From Scatophagus argus (lineage: Eukaryota > Chordata > Actinopteri > Scatophagidae), in assembly GCF_020382885.2 (NCBI RefSeq), contig NC_058513.1, positions 3,301,408 through 3,365,407 of the forward strand: DNA of 64,000 bases. Reading direction: 5' to 3'. Numbering within the stretch: the first letter of the stretch is position 1; each line of letters begins with the position of its first letter. A program made the position numbers and the translations under genes. Below are positions 47,940-59,974 of this stretch, in pieces. The notes under the pieces were generated by a model, which saw only the letters and a list, made by a program, of their open reading frames with translations, ran no database searches and was not told where the DNA came from.

Positions 47940-48232
47940 GCGTGCTGGGAGGGTGAAGTGTTAGCAGCTTATCCGTCAGGGTCGCGGGAGAGCTGGAGCC
48001 TATCCCAGCTGACTACGGGCGAGAGGCCTGGACTGGTCGCCAGTCAGTTGCAGGGCCAACACACAAAGACAAACAACCACACACTCTCACACTCACACGT
48101 AGGGGCAATTTAGAGTAGCCAGTTAACCTAATGTGCATGTTTTAGGGATTGTGGGAGGAAGCCGGAGAACCCGGAGAAAACCCACACAGGCATGAGGCGA
48201 CAGTGCTAACCACTGCACCACCGTGCCGCCCA
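47940..48232 (-). repeat. SINE-like retroposon with target-site duplication
   Basis: Read on the minus strand, it begins GGGCGGCACGGTGGTGCAGT at 48232 and continues through 'gtgtgggttttctccgggttctccggcttcctccca', 'ggttaactggctactctaaattgcccc' and 'agctgggataggctccagc...cgaccctgacggataagc'. It has an A-box-like head but, compared with the copy at 6521, lacks about 60 bp including the B box. Exact 10-bp repeats flank it. Confidence 0.8.
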
Positions 48233-48252
48233 TGTTGAATCATGTTGAATCA
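48233..48252 (+). repeat. target-site duplication, right, in tandem
   Basis: TGTTGAATCA occurs twice in tandem here (48233-48242 and 48243-48252), while the left side has one copy. Confidence 0.7.
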
Positions 48253-51200
48253 TGGACAGAAAACATTATGATGTCACAGTGGATGACAAAATGTCATGGC
48301 TTTTGTCCTATCAGACATTTGTGTGAACTGTCATAATTAGCACATATATTCTAGAGTTCGTCCTTCTCCAAATGGACATTTGTTCCTGATGGAGGTTCAC
48401 TGAAATACACTGGTTTTACTTAAACTTCAGGTGTCAGGTTGAGGCCAGTTTTAAAATGATATAATAATAAAGCCAAAAAGAAATAGAACTGATAAAGAAA
48501 CTCTCACAATAAAAATAACTGTGGCTATAGAAAAATAATGCCGTCTTCTTATTTACGACTGCAGAGGCTCACTGAACATCACACACATCATTTATGACCA
48601 TGACCACGTCTCAGTCAGTCAGTTTTTTTGTTCCTGTGTAGCCAGCAGTGCTTGGATTGTTGTAAGAGTATCCACATGCACCTCATGTTCACACGAATAT
48701 GAACAAATCAGCAGCTATATGCAACCTCTTCTGTTGATGTCTGTCCAACAACTGCAAAAGAGCATAAAATGATGATTCCTCTGATTCCTGTTGGTGTACA
48801 GTGTGATGTGTGAAAATACGCCTGTTTTTGAGGTGCTGTGTGAGAAACAAGTGAAGAACATAGAACTGAAGCCCCGCAGGTTTCAGGAGGTTTATGTAAT
48901 TGGAAGCTCCAGGCTTACAGGTTGTTAGAGCTGCACTAATGAATATTTTATATGAACAATGGGTCAATGACTGTGTGTAATGTGAAAAGTGCTGCTCGCA
49001 GTTATGAACCCAGAGAGATTTATCATCTGGCTGTACTTTACTTCAGCTCTACAGAGCTTTTTAATGCTGGATTAAGTAAAATAAATCAACTATGCAGCCT
49101 TTTGAAGGCTAGACAAGGCTGCATGCAAGTAAAACCTTTAAATACAGAAAATGGAAGCCAGATATTAAAAGGTAAAATAAATATATAAAGACAGAATTGT
49201 TCAAAAATACTTGATATGATGGAAAACATAGTCATACAGTCATACAGCCTGAAGTTGTAGTGTAGTAGGACCATCATTGCCACAAATCCCAGTACCCAAG
49301 GCTTGCCGATATGGCAGTAAGTATGAGTAGTTATTCTGTCTCAGCTGCATTAAATGTAACCCCTTAGTTAGAACTTGTGTTATAAAGTTAGATGGAAAAT
49401 TTTCACTTAATTAAATTAAACTAATTAAATTCTAAAATTCAATTTGGGCGTAATTATTTTTTCAGTGTGGATACAGAGTGGTGCATATGTTTCTCAACTG
49501 AAAATAATACAACACAGCCTGGAACAGTGGTTGAACTGAAGTGAGAGTATCGGATTTGAGAGGAATAAATCCTGTCACAAATTCATTTCCTCTCCCTAAA
49601 ATCACACCTGATTACAGGTGATTCCTTCTGCATCATCCTCTCAATCATCACGCACAATTAGAGAGGGGAGGGAAATGAAATCAGACCACATTGTGCTGGA
49701 GGTCGTGAGACAATCAGAGAAAACAGACTTACTGAGGTTAGACAGGAAAAAAGGTCATTCATTCATTTGTCAGCTTTTTCATACACTAAACCATAAGGAT
49801 ATTTGCAATCACTCTTCTTTTCCTCAAAGGACTAACTGATATCAGAAAGTTTATGAATAAGACAAGAGTCTGAGCTGTGCGTCCATGACGGTGCCTTCAC
49901 TTGACACTCAACACAGAAACTCCTGACATGTTTTGAGATATCTGACATGAGGAAATTATTAATGTCATCTGGAGCCTTTGAATATGAGATTATAAAATGT
50001 TATGTAAATGATGAATGGCATTCCCCGGGCTATAACCACTTCCGAATCTCTTCTTAATATTGCATCATAAGCTGATGCATTTGCTTCATAACATTTAGCA
50101 GAGGATTTGAACTATAAAGCATGAGCTCCACCATAGCGTTTATCAGTTTTTATGACTTCTGTATTGTTGCTTGTGTATTCGAGATCATTAATTTTGTGTT
50201 TGTGGTAACGTTAAAGGTTGAGTAGTGCTGCATGTGGGCGTACCATCGTGATGCCAGTAATGAAGCAATTGTTATGGGAGAAGAAAGACTCATCATAGCA
50301 AAGAAGAGAACTCTATATATTGCTTCATCAAATATTAATTTTCTCTGTGTGCAGGAAGTTTCTGCACATCTTCTATTTTACACTAATTACATCAAAAAAA
50401 AAAAATAAACAGTTGGTCCAGCTGGTTCAGCTGGACCAATTAGCCTCCACACCATAGATGTGATGTTTTTGTCTGTCTCATTACATTAAACTTACACTTA
50501 ATAAGTGGGCATCTGAAAAAAAAGCATGGCAATTTCATTGAACTTGTGGTCTATTTATGTCATATATATGTATATGTGTGTGTGTGTGTTAGCGTAACAG
50601 CAGTAACAGACTGCGTAACAGCAGTGCGCTGTCCCAGTTTGTCCCAGGTGACGATAAACCAAATCAAATGGCTCTACTTTCCACTACCCATACTACCATA
50701 CTTTTCAGTATGCCAAAAAAAGATTTAGTATATAGTTTGTCAATTACAATATACTAAAAATACCAGGATGTCCTCCTGTATCTGGTTGCATTTTGCAGTA
50801 TGTAAGCGAGCATCCTTTTCTGGCTATTTTGACCCTCAATCCTCTGCGCAGCATCACATCACAGACAACAGACAGATGACAGCTCATTACAAATGACAGA
50901 AACTGCAACAGGTGACAGCACATTCTACTAAGAATATACAACGTTATAATGAATGTATGTGTGTCTGAATTGTATGCAAACTGAATGTGTGTTAGTGTTA
51001 GTAATACTTGTAAGAGTTGCTGCGGTACATAGTAAAAGTACAATGAGAAAGTATGATTTGGAATGTAGCATCTTCCTCAGCCATGGTGGTGCGTTCACAT
51101 CAAAGTCATTCATCTTGAAAGTCATTCTCTGCCAACTACAAATTTCTGGCCTCATCACCAATACTTTATTTATTTACTTATTTTTTTATGACTTTGTCAA

Positions 51201-51479
51201 TATTCAGTTATGATTTTTCTGCAATGACTAGTGCTAAATCCACTCTGAAAGCCTTGTCACTAGCTCCAAGCTACATAACCTAGCCATGCTATGCTCATGA
51301 GCTATAAGCAGCTTATTCTTCTGTTTTGTCCAATAACATTACCAGATTTTTCTTTGGTCAATATGAAAAAACCTTGTAGTTTTCTCTCCTGAATTTTCCT
51401 CTGCACACTGGTACTTCAAAACACTCTCTTTGACTATGAAATAAAACTCAAGTTCTCCCTCCACTGTGTTGTGATAAAT
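48253..51479. other. intergenic, no gene recognised
   Basis: AT-rich, with no supported gene. A short (GT)n lies at about 50575-50590. Confidence 0.4.
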
Positions 51480-51655
51480 TCAGGGACTTTACCAAGACAT
51501 TTTGGACAATGCTATGCTTCCAACTTTGTGGCAACAGCTTGGGAAAGGTCCTTTTCTATTCCAGCGTGACTGTGTCCCAGTGCACAAAGCAAAGTCCATA
51601 AAGACATGGACAAATGCTCTACTGCATGAATGGGCAAAAATTTCCACAAAAATGA
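51480..51655 (+). mobile_element. Tc1-like transposon remnant 2 (internally deleted)
   Basis: The plus-strand frame YQDILDNAMLPTLWQQLGKG, then PFLFQRDCVPVHKAKSIKTW, matches a fish Tc1-like transposase around its second catalytic block (family: FQHDNAPVHKA). It is joined directly to TNALLHEWAKISTKM, which in the intact family follows the PDLNPIEHLWDELE block. An in-frame deletion therefore removed the third catalytic residue region. The His-Asp-Asn signature reads Arg-Asp-Cys here. Dead copy. Confidence 0.75.
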
Positions 51656-53867
51656 CCTTTGTCTATGTAGTGTATGCTATCAAATTGGTATGTCTTTATG
51701 TGGTTTTGTTTTGTCTGTTAACATATTTCTTACATGATATACAGGGATATTCCTACCTTAAACCATTTGCATATAATTCTACTGCTTATCAGTGTTGAAT
51801 TATGGGAAATTTTAATTCTAATGAGCCTTTAAGTTACCAGTTTGAGTCAAACATCCAAGCTGTGTCCTCTGGTTGTATCTGTGTTTTTCCTGTGGTTGGT
51901 TTGTAAAACAAAGAGCCACCAGAAGTGCAGATTCAGAGTATTGTTTGCCCAACAAACACACAGAACTGCCCCTTCATGAGCAGTTAACAGCCTCAGAAAG
52001 AAGTGACCCCGAGAGGAGCAGCAGCAGGCCTGGCATGAGAGACTGCCACAGCTGAATTGGTCCATGTTTTTACTGGGGAAAGTACAGTTCACAATCAACT
52101 CACACTGCATCAGCACTGCTACTGGATGTTTGTTATACAGACCAACCAAGAGGAAAACACAAACGCTACCATGGATCTTGTATAAAAAGCAGTGGGATCC
52201 ATAATAATGCAATAGCCATGAGGCTGCTGGATACTTAGGGTAGTACAGACTGAATTCCACTGGAAGGGAAATTATGTGGAGACCCAGCATCGCCAAACAT
52301 CAGCCAGGTGTGAGCGCATATTCTTTAGTCTTACCTGTTAGACATCCTCAGAGGGTAGGAGTAGATGAAGAATTTTTGTTGGTTGGTATAGTCAACAACA
52401 GAGGGATTGGTTTGCTTTGCTCATCATTCACTATCTTCATGCTACTAGGGCTGAACTAGGAATGGTGACTATGAGGTAGATTCGCTGTATTCAGTTGATG
52501 GGACGGTCACCTAACTCCAGGTCCTATAAGACTTCATGTCTTGAAAAGGCAAATATGACGTTTTCACATCTTCTAAAAGGTTCAGCAAACCAAAGAGGTA
52601 GAAGATGATCTTTTTTTCTCTCATATTTTGGTGGTCTCTGGACAGAGTGAGCACACATATTATTGGTGAACATACATTATATCGTCGCTGCCCTGTGAAA
52701 AAAAATCTCCAAAATTCGTTTTTTTTTTTTTTTTTTTTTTACTATGCGCTCCAGTGACGTGCGGTTTTTTATGATCCTCCGGTCTCATTTTTATGTCCCA
52801 TCAAACTTGAGTGCAGGCTATTCTACATCTCCACTTAAGGCATTACGCTAACAAAAGCTTTTGGTTCGCCTTTTATATTGAAATCAAGATAAATCATGGG
52901 CAAATAGTAATCTGATATTAATGTGCACACATCAGTTTGACTGACGGTCGTATGAATGCCCAACACATCAGTTGCCAGGGAGGAATGTGGACAATGTAAA
53001 ATGTCAAAAACGTAAAAAGTGGAGATGCGTTTTTTCATTGGACAACAACGATATGTTACCCTTAACATACAGTCATCAACCTCATTTATATGTACATAAG
53101 TACATTGTTTAACCAACCAAATTTGTATCTGTATCTGTACCCGTAAGGCGTGGAGCTTAAACAGCAAATCTTTTCTTCATCATGAGGACAAAAAAATGAA
53201 GTAACTGGACTCGATATTTGTTTCAGTCAAGTACTTGCTCAACCCTTCCCATTTATGATTCAACAGATAGACTCTTGCGGTATGAGATTCCTTTCCAAGG
53301 CTCTGGACTGTGTTTCTCAGGCTTGGGATAAAACAAACTGCAGCCTCGAAGATAAGCAGCACAGCCTCGCAGAAACAGGAGGGAAATGCTTCAGTGTGCT
53401 GTGGCTCGCTTATCTGAAAGAGTGACAATCACTGAAGGGAAATCTTTACTTAACAGCATTTAGTTTGTTTCTCAACAAAACACAGCCAGGTCATTCACCA
53501 TATGTGATCACCGTCAAACCCCCTCAACATGCATTATTTGCATTTGCAAGCACTACTTTCCTCATTCAAGATGATTATGATCCTGTCAAATATTGTTGTA
53601 GGTGTTTCTAAAGGCTTTTCATAAGTCTAATGGAAAAACTATAAAAACTCTGTTTACAGTGGAGGAAGAGAAGCTTTTCCTGTTTGGTTCATCAAAGCAA
53701 CTCAGTAAACTTACCCCAAAGTTTGACCTGGTGTAACATAATTGTATAGTAGAGGATAGCATCAGCTGCCAAGCCTCAAAAGTCTTTAAAATTGCAGAAT
53801 CAACTTATTTAAAGTTGTATAATGTCTAAATTTATGTTGCTATTTCAGTATCTTTATTCATTTCAGA
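51656..53867. other. intergenic, no gene recognised
   Basis: No supported gene. A 22-base T run lies at 52719-52740, possibly the A-tail of a minus-strand retroposon. Confidence 0.4.
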
Positions 53868-54190
53868 GGTGTGGACAGGAGCCACAACTTTGACGCGAAT
53901 CAGTCTTAAGTCACAATGTAGTTGACTCTAGTCTCAACTTTGGAAAAATTGCAAAAGACCAGGACTTTAATATGACTCACGACTCAATGTGAAGCATGCT
54001 TCCAAAGTCCAAAGATTAAGAATTATGTTAAGATTTATGCTTTTTACTGTCAGGACATTCACTTAACATTATTATTGATATAACCTACCTTTTTCCAGAG
54101 GAGGATTCTCCTGGACAACCCTACAGAGGTCCAAACCAAGACTCAAATGTCCTCAAATCTGAAAAAAAAACACCCTGTACTTGGGAGTTT
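53868..54190 (+). repeat. dispersed fish repeat (GGTGTGGAC...GAGTCAC type)
   Basis: 'aggtgtggacaggagccac.actttgacgcgaatcag' followed by 'ctctagtctcaactttggaaaaatt' and 'gactttaatatgactcacgactc' follows the order of a common teleost non-autonomous element rich in ACTCGAGTC-like words. This is recognised by pattern only. Confidence 0.5.
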
Positions 54191-55141
54191 TAGCAAGGTC
54201 ATGCAGCCTGCAAAAATAATTTAACTTAAACTTACTTAAACTTTTAACTTCAACGCTGAAACTTTATCAAAGTCCAAATATACATGAATTTTTTCGCGAG
54301 AATGCTTGCAAAATGTCCTGACGCTGGAGGAATTTCTTTATCCTCATTAAGGGCAGCTTATGCGTAGCTCCTGCGAGAGTTAACAACACTGCTGTAGTGT
54401 GTTTTACAGCGGCTGGGACGGCTGGTGCAACAGGTAATTCAGATGCAGCTGCTGAAGCCAGCTGAACATAAATATTTGAAGGAGTTTTATGAACAAATCT
54501 GTACATATTTTTCAAAGGAGGAAAAAAAAATGTGTCAGCGAATAAAGTCAAATTCTTTCACCTGATTAGGTTTTAGTTTACACCTGTGTAGGCTTACTTA
54601 TTGTGACTGTGAACTTCAAAAGTCGAGTTTAACTATAAACATGAACTAGTTCATTTCAATTTTGCGTGAAGTGAACTTTGAGCTACTTCTTATGAAGCAT
54701 GAGTTTGTACAACACTGAAGACAGTTAATGGACCACACTTCCAAAATATGTGTAAACCTTTGGCTGCATTGGAAACATAACATATGTGTATGGTGCAGCA
54801 AAATAAATGAAAGTGAGTTGATCAAGACCCGAAAAGGGGAAGCCCTGTTTTATACAAAGTAGTCAATATATGCTAAGCAGACTATCATTTAAGTTAAAGA
54901 AAAAGATGGTATTTCATTAACTTGTTAGTGTTATGGAAACTAGTAACCAGACTAGTTGCCCATTTGTCAATAGCCACAAAGCAACTTCATTCCCGCTAAC
55001 ATTAAATACATATTTCATGTAGTGAACACATTTTGTATAAACTTTTTTACTGCTGTAAATAGGAGGAAGGCCCTCAGCCTGTTCCTGCTACTGAAGGGAA
55101 TCAACAGGAGGAGGAAGAGGAGGAGGAGGAGGCTAATTTGA
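54191..55141. other. intergenic, no gene recognised
   Basis: No supported host gene. A Glu-rich frame with acceptor- and donor-like edges at 55064-55189 (EEGPQPVPATEGNQQ then acidic) is probably incidental. Confidence 0.35.
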
Positions 55142-55342
55142 GTGGATTACATCAACCAGTGCGAGAGAAAACAAGATGCTTTTTATCAGGTGTTTGCAGA
55201 GCTGCAGTGTGAAGGTGAGCTTCACTGCAGCTACTTCTGGATAAGTCCACATCAAATGGACCATGTCCTCTCAATTACAGGCACAGAACTTGAGAGGCAA
55301 AACCTTGAACCTAAACAATGGCTTACTGTAGCATTGCGGTAA
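55142..55342 (+). mobile_element. PIF/Harbinger-like transposase fragment
   Basis: The open segment reads VDYINQCERKQDAFYQVFAE, then LHCSYFWISPHQMDHVLSIT and GTELERQNLEPKQWLTVALR. Order and spacing resemble the N-terminal part of Harbinger (HARBI1-type) transposases: FxxYFRMS..FDxLLxxxGPxLxRQ....I.P..RLA..LRYLA. It stops where the family continues with YLATGDS. The DDE catalytic part was not found downstream. It is a fragment, with a moderate match by eye. Confidence 0.5.
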
Positions 55343-56945
55343 CTGACTTAATTTCACTTGTTTATAAAATGTCTGTAGGCCTATAAACTGTCCTATCCAT
55401 ATCCATGGGCTTCACTGTAGAGGGGACAGAGGTGTGTCTTTGTTTCTCAAAGCCTGTAGTTGATTCTTTTGGCTGGCTATGTCCCCACTGCAGGTTAAAG
55501 GTTAGGGACAGTTATGGGCCTATTTCTATGGGAAGTTCCCTCTCCGTCCATCCCACCACTCAAACCCGTATTTTCCCACGAATCATCTGGGGCACAGATG
55601 ATCTATTTGTATATTCTATTAAAGAATCCCTGTCACTCAGTGGAAATGTATGCCAGCTCACAATAAATATAAGATGTTGAAATACAAGTATTTCAGCATT
55701 TTTTAATATAGCGTGAACATCTGACCCCAGTTGGGCATTTCTGTAGGTTACAATTTGCTTAAAGTATTATATGTACAATATGTGTAGTGAAAATCATGGG
55801 TTAGCACCATTTTGCAGGTTCCCAGCAATGACAAGATTCATTCAGAGGCTGACTTCAGGAAATCTGCAGCAGCCTCAGTTTACACAACCTGCAGAGCAGT
55901 TATGAGGCTGTAACGAGGGAGGCCAAAACCCAAAGCCATTCTTTATGGTGGGAGATGATGCCTTCCTTTATTTGATGGGGGCAATGATGGCTGTATGCGT
56001 TCGAAATTCTATATGCTTTCAAAATTCACGTGACACAGTTGAGGCAGCAAAATTTGCATGTTGCCCTGTCATGTAGACATAGCAGCGATGGCAACATGTA
56101 TGTCCTATTACATCCTAAACCCAACAGAAAACCAGAGGCACACAGAAGAGAGAGGGAGACAGCTACAAGGTATGAGGCATTTGATTTACTGCCGTTGTTC
56201 GGCCATTTTTTCAGCACCCCTGAGCGTCCTGTGGAGGGACAGAATGATTTCCTGAACCTAAAATCCAAGGCCATTCCTCCCATATGGCTACAATTTCATT
56301 GGCTAAATGACATGGCTTGGCACAGCATCAAACATAGGCCAAATATGAACACATATATATGATTTATAACAAATGTATGCTTATGTCAGAGCTGAAATGT
56401 CAGTCCTGACTGCTGTCACTTTGGCTCCGTTTTATTTAAGGCAGGTATGAGAATTACTGAATTGTTTATTTAATAGTGCTGATTATTTAATTAATTAATT
56501 AGAAAATTATAGCAAATAATAATGATATAATAAGAAGAAAAATGGTAGATGGTCCACAAGGCAGATGTGGATAAGATGCCATTTAATAAAGGATACATGA
56601 ATCAAAAAATGTTTGTACACGTGAGAGCAGTCTTAAGTGTTTCCAAATACAGGATTCTTTTCATTCCAACACTGTTTTAACTAGTCTGGAGACAGTGAGG
56701 AACAAGCATATGAATTGTCACTTAGCTCATCCTTTCTTTTTTTAATTTACCCTTATCGTTTCCCTGTCATTCAGTCTGCTATTTCCATCCCTCTTGTCAG
56801 CAATCTCGGAACCTGTTTGACGCCTCTTTAGCCTCTGTGTGGGGGCTATCACTGTAGCCTGCGGATGTCCGCTTGACTGATAATGGCTGTCTGGGCCAAA
56901 ACTTCCTCTTCTGTGCATCAGTCATTGTTTACAGCCCGATTAGGA
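55343..56945. other. intergenic, no gene recognised
   Basis: No supported gene. The frames at 55405-55680 and 56030-56362 show no convincing family match. Confidence 0.4.
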
Positions 56946-56954
56946 AACTGAGAT
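56946..56954 (+). repeat. target-site duplication, LINE 3' side
   Basis: AACTGAGAT, identical to 59680-59688. It directly adjoins the LINE tail; its AGAT part overlaps in sequence with the AGATTCA tail unit. Confidence 0.75.
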
Positions 56955-59581
56955 TCAAGATTCAAGATTCAAGAGTCTTTATTGTCATTATGCAAGCATA
57001 ACGAAATTTTGTGCAGATTCTCAGCTTCAAAACACACTTATAAATAGGAAAATAAAAAATTGCACACCTTAGAAGAAAATATAAAAATATAAAATACAAA
57101 GTACAAAATGCAGAATACAGAGTGAGGTAGATAAAACAAAGTGCACTAGTGCCAGACTATGTGTATGAGTGTTTCACTGTAGGGGGGTTATTGCTTTAAC
57201 AGCTCTGGGGAAGAAGCTGTCCCTGAGTCTGTTGGTGCTGGTTTTAATGTTCCTGTACCGCTTTCCTGATGGAAGCGGTACAAACAGTTTGTTGCCCGGG
57301 TGGGTGGGGTCTGTGGCAATGCGTCTTGCCTTCTTCTGGACTCGGGCAGTGTAAACTGAGTCCAGATCTGGTAGACTGCAGCCCACAATCCCCTGTGCTG
57401 TCCTCACCACCCGGGCTAAATCTTTCCTGTCCTGTGCTGTGCAACTGCCATACCACACAGTCACACTGAGACACAGGATGCTTTCGATCGTGGCTCTGTA
57501 AAAGTTCACGAGCAGCTGAGTAGACAGTCCAGTCCGTTTCAACTTCCTGAGAAAGAAAAGCCGCTGTTGGGCCTTTTTCACCAGGTGTGAGGTGTTCACT
57601 GACCAGGAGAGGTCAGAGGAGATGTGGATGCCCAGGAACTTGATGCTGTCTACCCGCTCAACCGCCTCCCCAAGTATACAGACGGGAGCGTGATCAGTTT
57701 TCCTGGATCTCCTGTAGTCTACTATGACCTCCTTGGTTTTGCTGATGTTCAGGATGAGGTTGTTCCTGGAACACCACTGTGTCAAGTTCTGGACCTCATC
57801 TCTGTAGTGGGTCTCATCATTGTTAGATATGAGACCCACCACAGTGGTGTCGTCCGCGAACTTGACGACCATGTTTGTGGGGTGGATAGCAGAGCAGTCG
57901 TGTGTGTACAGTGTGAATAAGGCAGGGCTGAGTACACAACCCTGCGGCGTGCCAGTGTTGACGATCAGTGGGGCTGATGTAGACTCCCCTATCCTCACCA
58001 CCTGGGGCCTGTTGGTGAGGAAGTCCCTGATCCAGGAGCAGAGTGAGTCTGACAAACCCAGGTTGTGGAGTTTCAGGGCCAACATGTCCGGGGGGACAGT
58101 GTTAAAAGCCGAGCTGAAGTCCACAAATAGCATCCTGACGTAGGTGTTAGGATGCTCCAGGTGAGTCAGTGCCGTGTGAAGTGCTGTCGAGACGGCATCC
58201 TCCGTAGAACGGTTCTCCCTGTAGGCGAACTGCAGACTGTCCAGGCCAACGGGGATGGCGTCCTTGATGTATCTCAGGAGGATCCTCTCGAAGCACTTCA
58301 TAATAACCGGGGTCAGAGCGACAGGTCGGTAGTCGTTGAGACAGGTGATGGTTGATTTCTTTGGAACAGGCACAATGATGGAGGACTTCAGACACACCGG
58401 GACCATGGACAGCTGTATGGACAGGTTGAAGATGTCCAGGAAGACTCCTGCCAGTTGGTCAGCGCATGACTTCAGTGTGCGCCCTGACACCTTATCTGGA
58501 CCTGCAGCCTTGTTGGTGTTGACTCTCCTCAAAGCGGAGGTCACTTGGTGCAGCTGCAGGACGAGAGGCTGCTGCTGCACCTCTGGCTGAGGAAGGTCAG
58601 CAGTTCTTCTGCTGCTTGGAGAGTCGAAGCGTGCAAAGAAGCTGTTTAAGGTGTCAGGTAGGGTCAGGTCATGGCTGACCTGCTGGTCATTCCGCTTGTA
58701 GTCCGTGATGGTCCTGATGCCTTTCCACATGTTACGTGGATCGTTGTCATTGAAGTGCTCCTCAATGCGCTGCTTGTGCCTGTGTTTAGCCAGCTGGATG
58801 CCCTTTTTCAGTTCTTTCCGGGCCCTGCTGTAAGCCAGCCTGTCTCCTGACCTATAGGCTGCATCCCGGGCTTTTAGCAGGGGCCACACTGTGCCGTCCA
58901 CCCATGGTTTTTGATTAGGAAAAACCGTGATTGTCTTTGTGGGTAGGACAGCATCAGTACAGAAGTGAACATAGGACAACACAGCTGACGTGTACTCGTC
59001 CAGGTCAGCGTCTGCTTTGAACACTCCCCAGTCTGTGTGCTCAAAGCAGTCCTGTAGGGCTGAGGAAGCCTCCTCAGTCCACACCTGGATGGTTCTGGTG
59101 GTGGGTTTGGTCCTGCAAATCAGAGGTCTGTAGGCAGGGATCAGCTCCACAGAGATGTGATCTGACATGCCCAAGTGAGGAGCTGCTACAGCCTTGTATG
59201 CCCCTGGAATGTTACAGTATACCTGATCCAGTATATTGCAGTCTCTGGTCGGAAAGGTGATGGATTTGTGGAATTTGGGGAGAACAGCCTTTAATTCTAC
59301 ATGGTTAAAGTCCCCAGCCACGATCACAGCCGCCTCTGGATTAGCGTCCATTTGGCTGCTAATCAGGCAGTATAGCTCCTCTAGCGCTAGCTTAGCGTTA
59401 GCCCTCGGTGGAATGTAGGTCGCTATGATCATGACCGAGCTGAGTTCTCTAACCAGTTTAAACGGTCTGCACTTCACTGCTAGATATTCCAAGTCGGGGG
59501 AGCAAAAAGTTCCTATTATGTTCGTTGCTGTACACCACGAGTTGTGAATGTACAGCGCCAAACCTCCGCCTTTGGTCTTGC
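56955..59581 (-). mobile_element. L2/CR1-type LINE, 5' truncated, frame intact
   Basis: A non-LTR retrotransposon on the minus strand. Its 5' end near 59581 lies inside the endonuclease domain. Its 3' UTR ends in 'aataaagactcttgaatcttgaatc', a short heptamer repeat used as tail. The 5' truncation is the usual result of incomplete target-primed reverse transcription. The absence of any stop over the whole remaining ORF suggests a recent insertion. Its 5' end is joined to a tRNA-Leu sequence, and the direct repeat AACTGAGAT encloses both. Confidence 0.92.
57174..59579 (-). CDS. LINE ORF2: endonuclease (partial) and reverse transcriptase
   Basis: The product nicks target DNA and reverse-transcribes its own RNA. 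The frame runs uninterrupted for about 800 codons; the usable start near 59561 is only a TTG, because the true N-terminus was lost by 5' truncation. Numbering from that TTG, the apurinic-type endonuclease C-terminal part has [19 protein letters not shown] at 83-86 and SDH at 133-135. A linker follows. Reverse transcriptase blocks are IIVPVPKK (395-402), [11 protein letters not shown] with catalytic Asp481, TPQGCVLSP (538-546) and KFADDTTV with Asp570 and Asp571. The C-terminal region has the FLGIHIS and LPSGKRYR motifs of the L2/CR1 group. All RT residues are intact, but endonuclease catalysis is lost with the missing N-terminus. No promoter of its own remains. Confidence 0.93.
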   Translation of the reverse strand, partial: KTKGGGLALYIHNSWCTATNIIGTFCSPDLEYLAVKCRPFKLVRELSSVMIIATYIPPRANAKLALEELYCLISSQMDANPEAAVIVAGDFNHVELKAVLPKFHKSITFPTRDCNILDQVYCNIPGAYKAVAAPHLGMSDHISVELIPAYRPLICRTKPTTRTIQVWTEEASSALQDCFEHTDWGVFKADADLDEYTSAVLSYVHFCTDAVLPTKTITVFPNQKPWVDGTVWPLLKARDAAYRSGDRLAYSRARKELKKGIQLAKHRHKQRIEEHFNDNDPRNMWKGIRTITDYKRNDQQVSHDLTLPDTLNSFFARFDSPSSRRTADLPQPEVQQQPLVLQLHQVTSALRRVNTNKAAGPDKVSGRTLKSCADQLAGVFLDIFNLSIQLSMVPVCLKSSIIVPVPKKSTITCLNDYRPVALTPVIMKCFERILLRYIKDAIPVGLDSLQFAYRENRSTEDAVSTALHTALTHLEHPNTYVRMLFVDFSSAFNTVPPDMLALKLHNLGLSDSLCSWIRDFLTNRPQVVRIGESTSAPLIVNTGTPQGCVLSPALFTLYTHDCSAIHPTNMVVKFADDTTVVGLISNNDETHYRDEVQNLTQWCSRNNLILNISKTKEVIVDYRRSRKTDHAPVCILGEAVERVDSIKFLGIHISSDLSWSVNTSHLVKKAQQRLFFLRKLKRTGLSTQLLVNFYRATIESILCLSVTVWYGSCTAQDRKDLARVVRTAQGIVGCSLPDLDSVYTARVQKKARRIATDPTHPGNKLFVPLPSGKRYRNIKTSTNRLRDSFFPRAVKAITPLQ

Positions 59582-59589
59582 AAAAGTTT

Positions 59590-59672
59590 TGTCAGAAGTG
59601 GGATTCGAACCCACGCCTCCAGGGGAGACTGCGACCTGAACGCAGCGCCTTAGACCGCTCGGCCATCCTGAC
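59590..59672 (-). tRNA. tRNA-Leu (anticodon CAG)
   Basis: The 83-nt minus-strand sequence starting GTCAGGATGGCCGAGCGG is a complete class II tRNA. The acceptor GTCAGGA pairs with TTCTGAC (one G-T pair), the anticodon arm CTGCGTTCAGGTCGCAG carries CAG, there is a long variable arm, and the T arm has GGTTCGAATCC. It matches vertebrate tRNA-Leu-CAG almost completely. There is no encoded CCA and no intron. Seven bases (ATATATA) precede it, and AAAACTTTT follows, like a Pol III leader and terminator. It lies inside the repeat that brackets the LINE, so it may be a retrocopy and not an ancestral gene; internal promoter boxes are intact, so it could still be transcribed. Confidence 0.95.
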
Positions 59673-59679
59673 TATATAT

Positions 59680-59688
59680 AACTGAGAT
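59680..59688 (+). repeat. target-site duplication, tRNA side
   Basis: AACTGAGAT, the partner of 56946-56954. It lies seven bases outside the 5' end of tRNA-Leu. Confidence 0.75.
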
Positions 59689-59974
59689 GTGAGAAGGGAC
59701 ACGAGACAAGATTTCAGCCTATCTCTGTAAAACGGCTATCTGAATAAAAATGAAGATAAATTAAAAAATAACAATAATAATCATTAATTAATTAATAATA
59801 ATAATCATTATCAGACAACAGCTGATAGGCCAATGCATTCCACTGCTTTTGCTCTCTGCACAGACTTTGAAGCTGCATTCAGTAAAAACCTGCTCAAAGT
59901 AGATGGCCAAAACTACTGGAACTACGAACAGACTACAAAGGGAAATCAGAAACCATTTTCTGATACCAAAGTCT

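Noticed and set aside
54267..54551. 94-codon minus-strand frame rich in alanine
   Set aside because: It lies next to a dispersed repeat, with no family match or splice context.
57820..58590. plus-strand frames opposite the LINE
   Set aside because: They are antisense shadows of the reverse transcriptase ORF.
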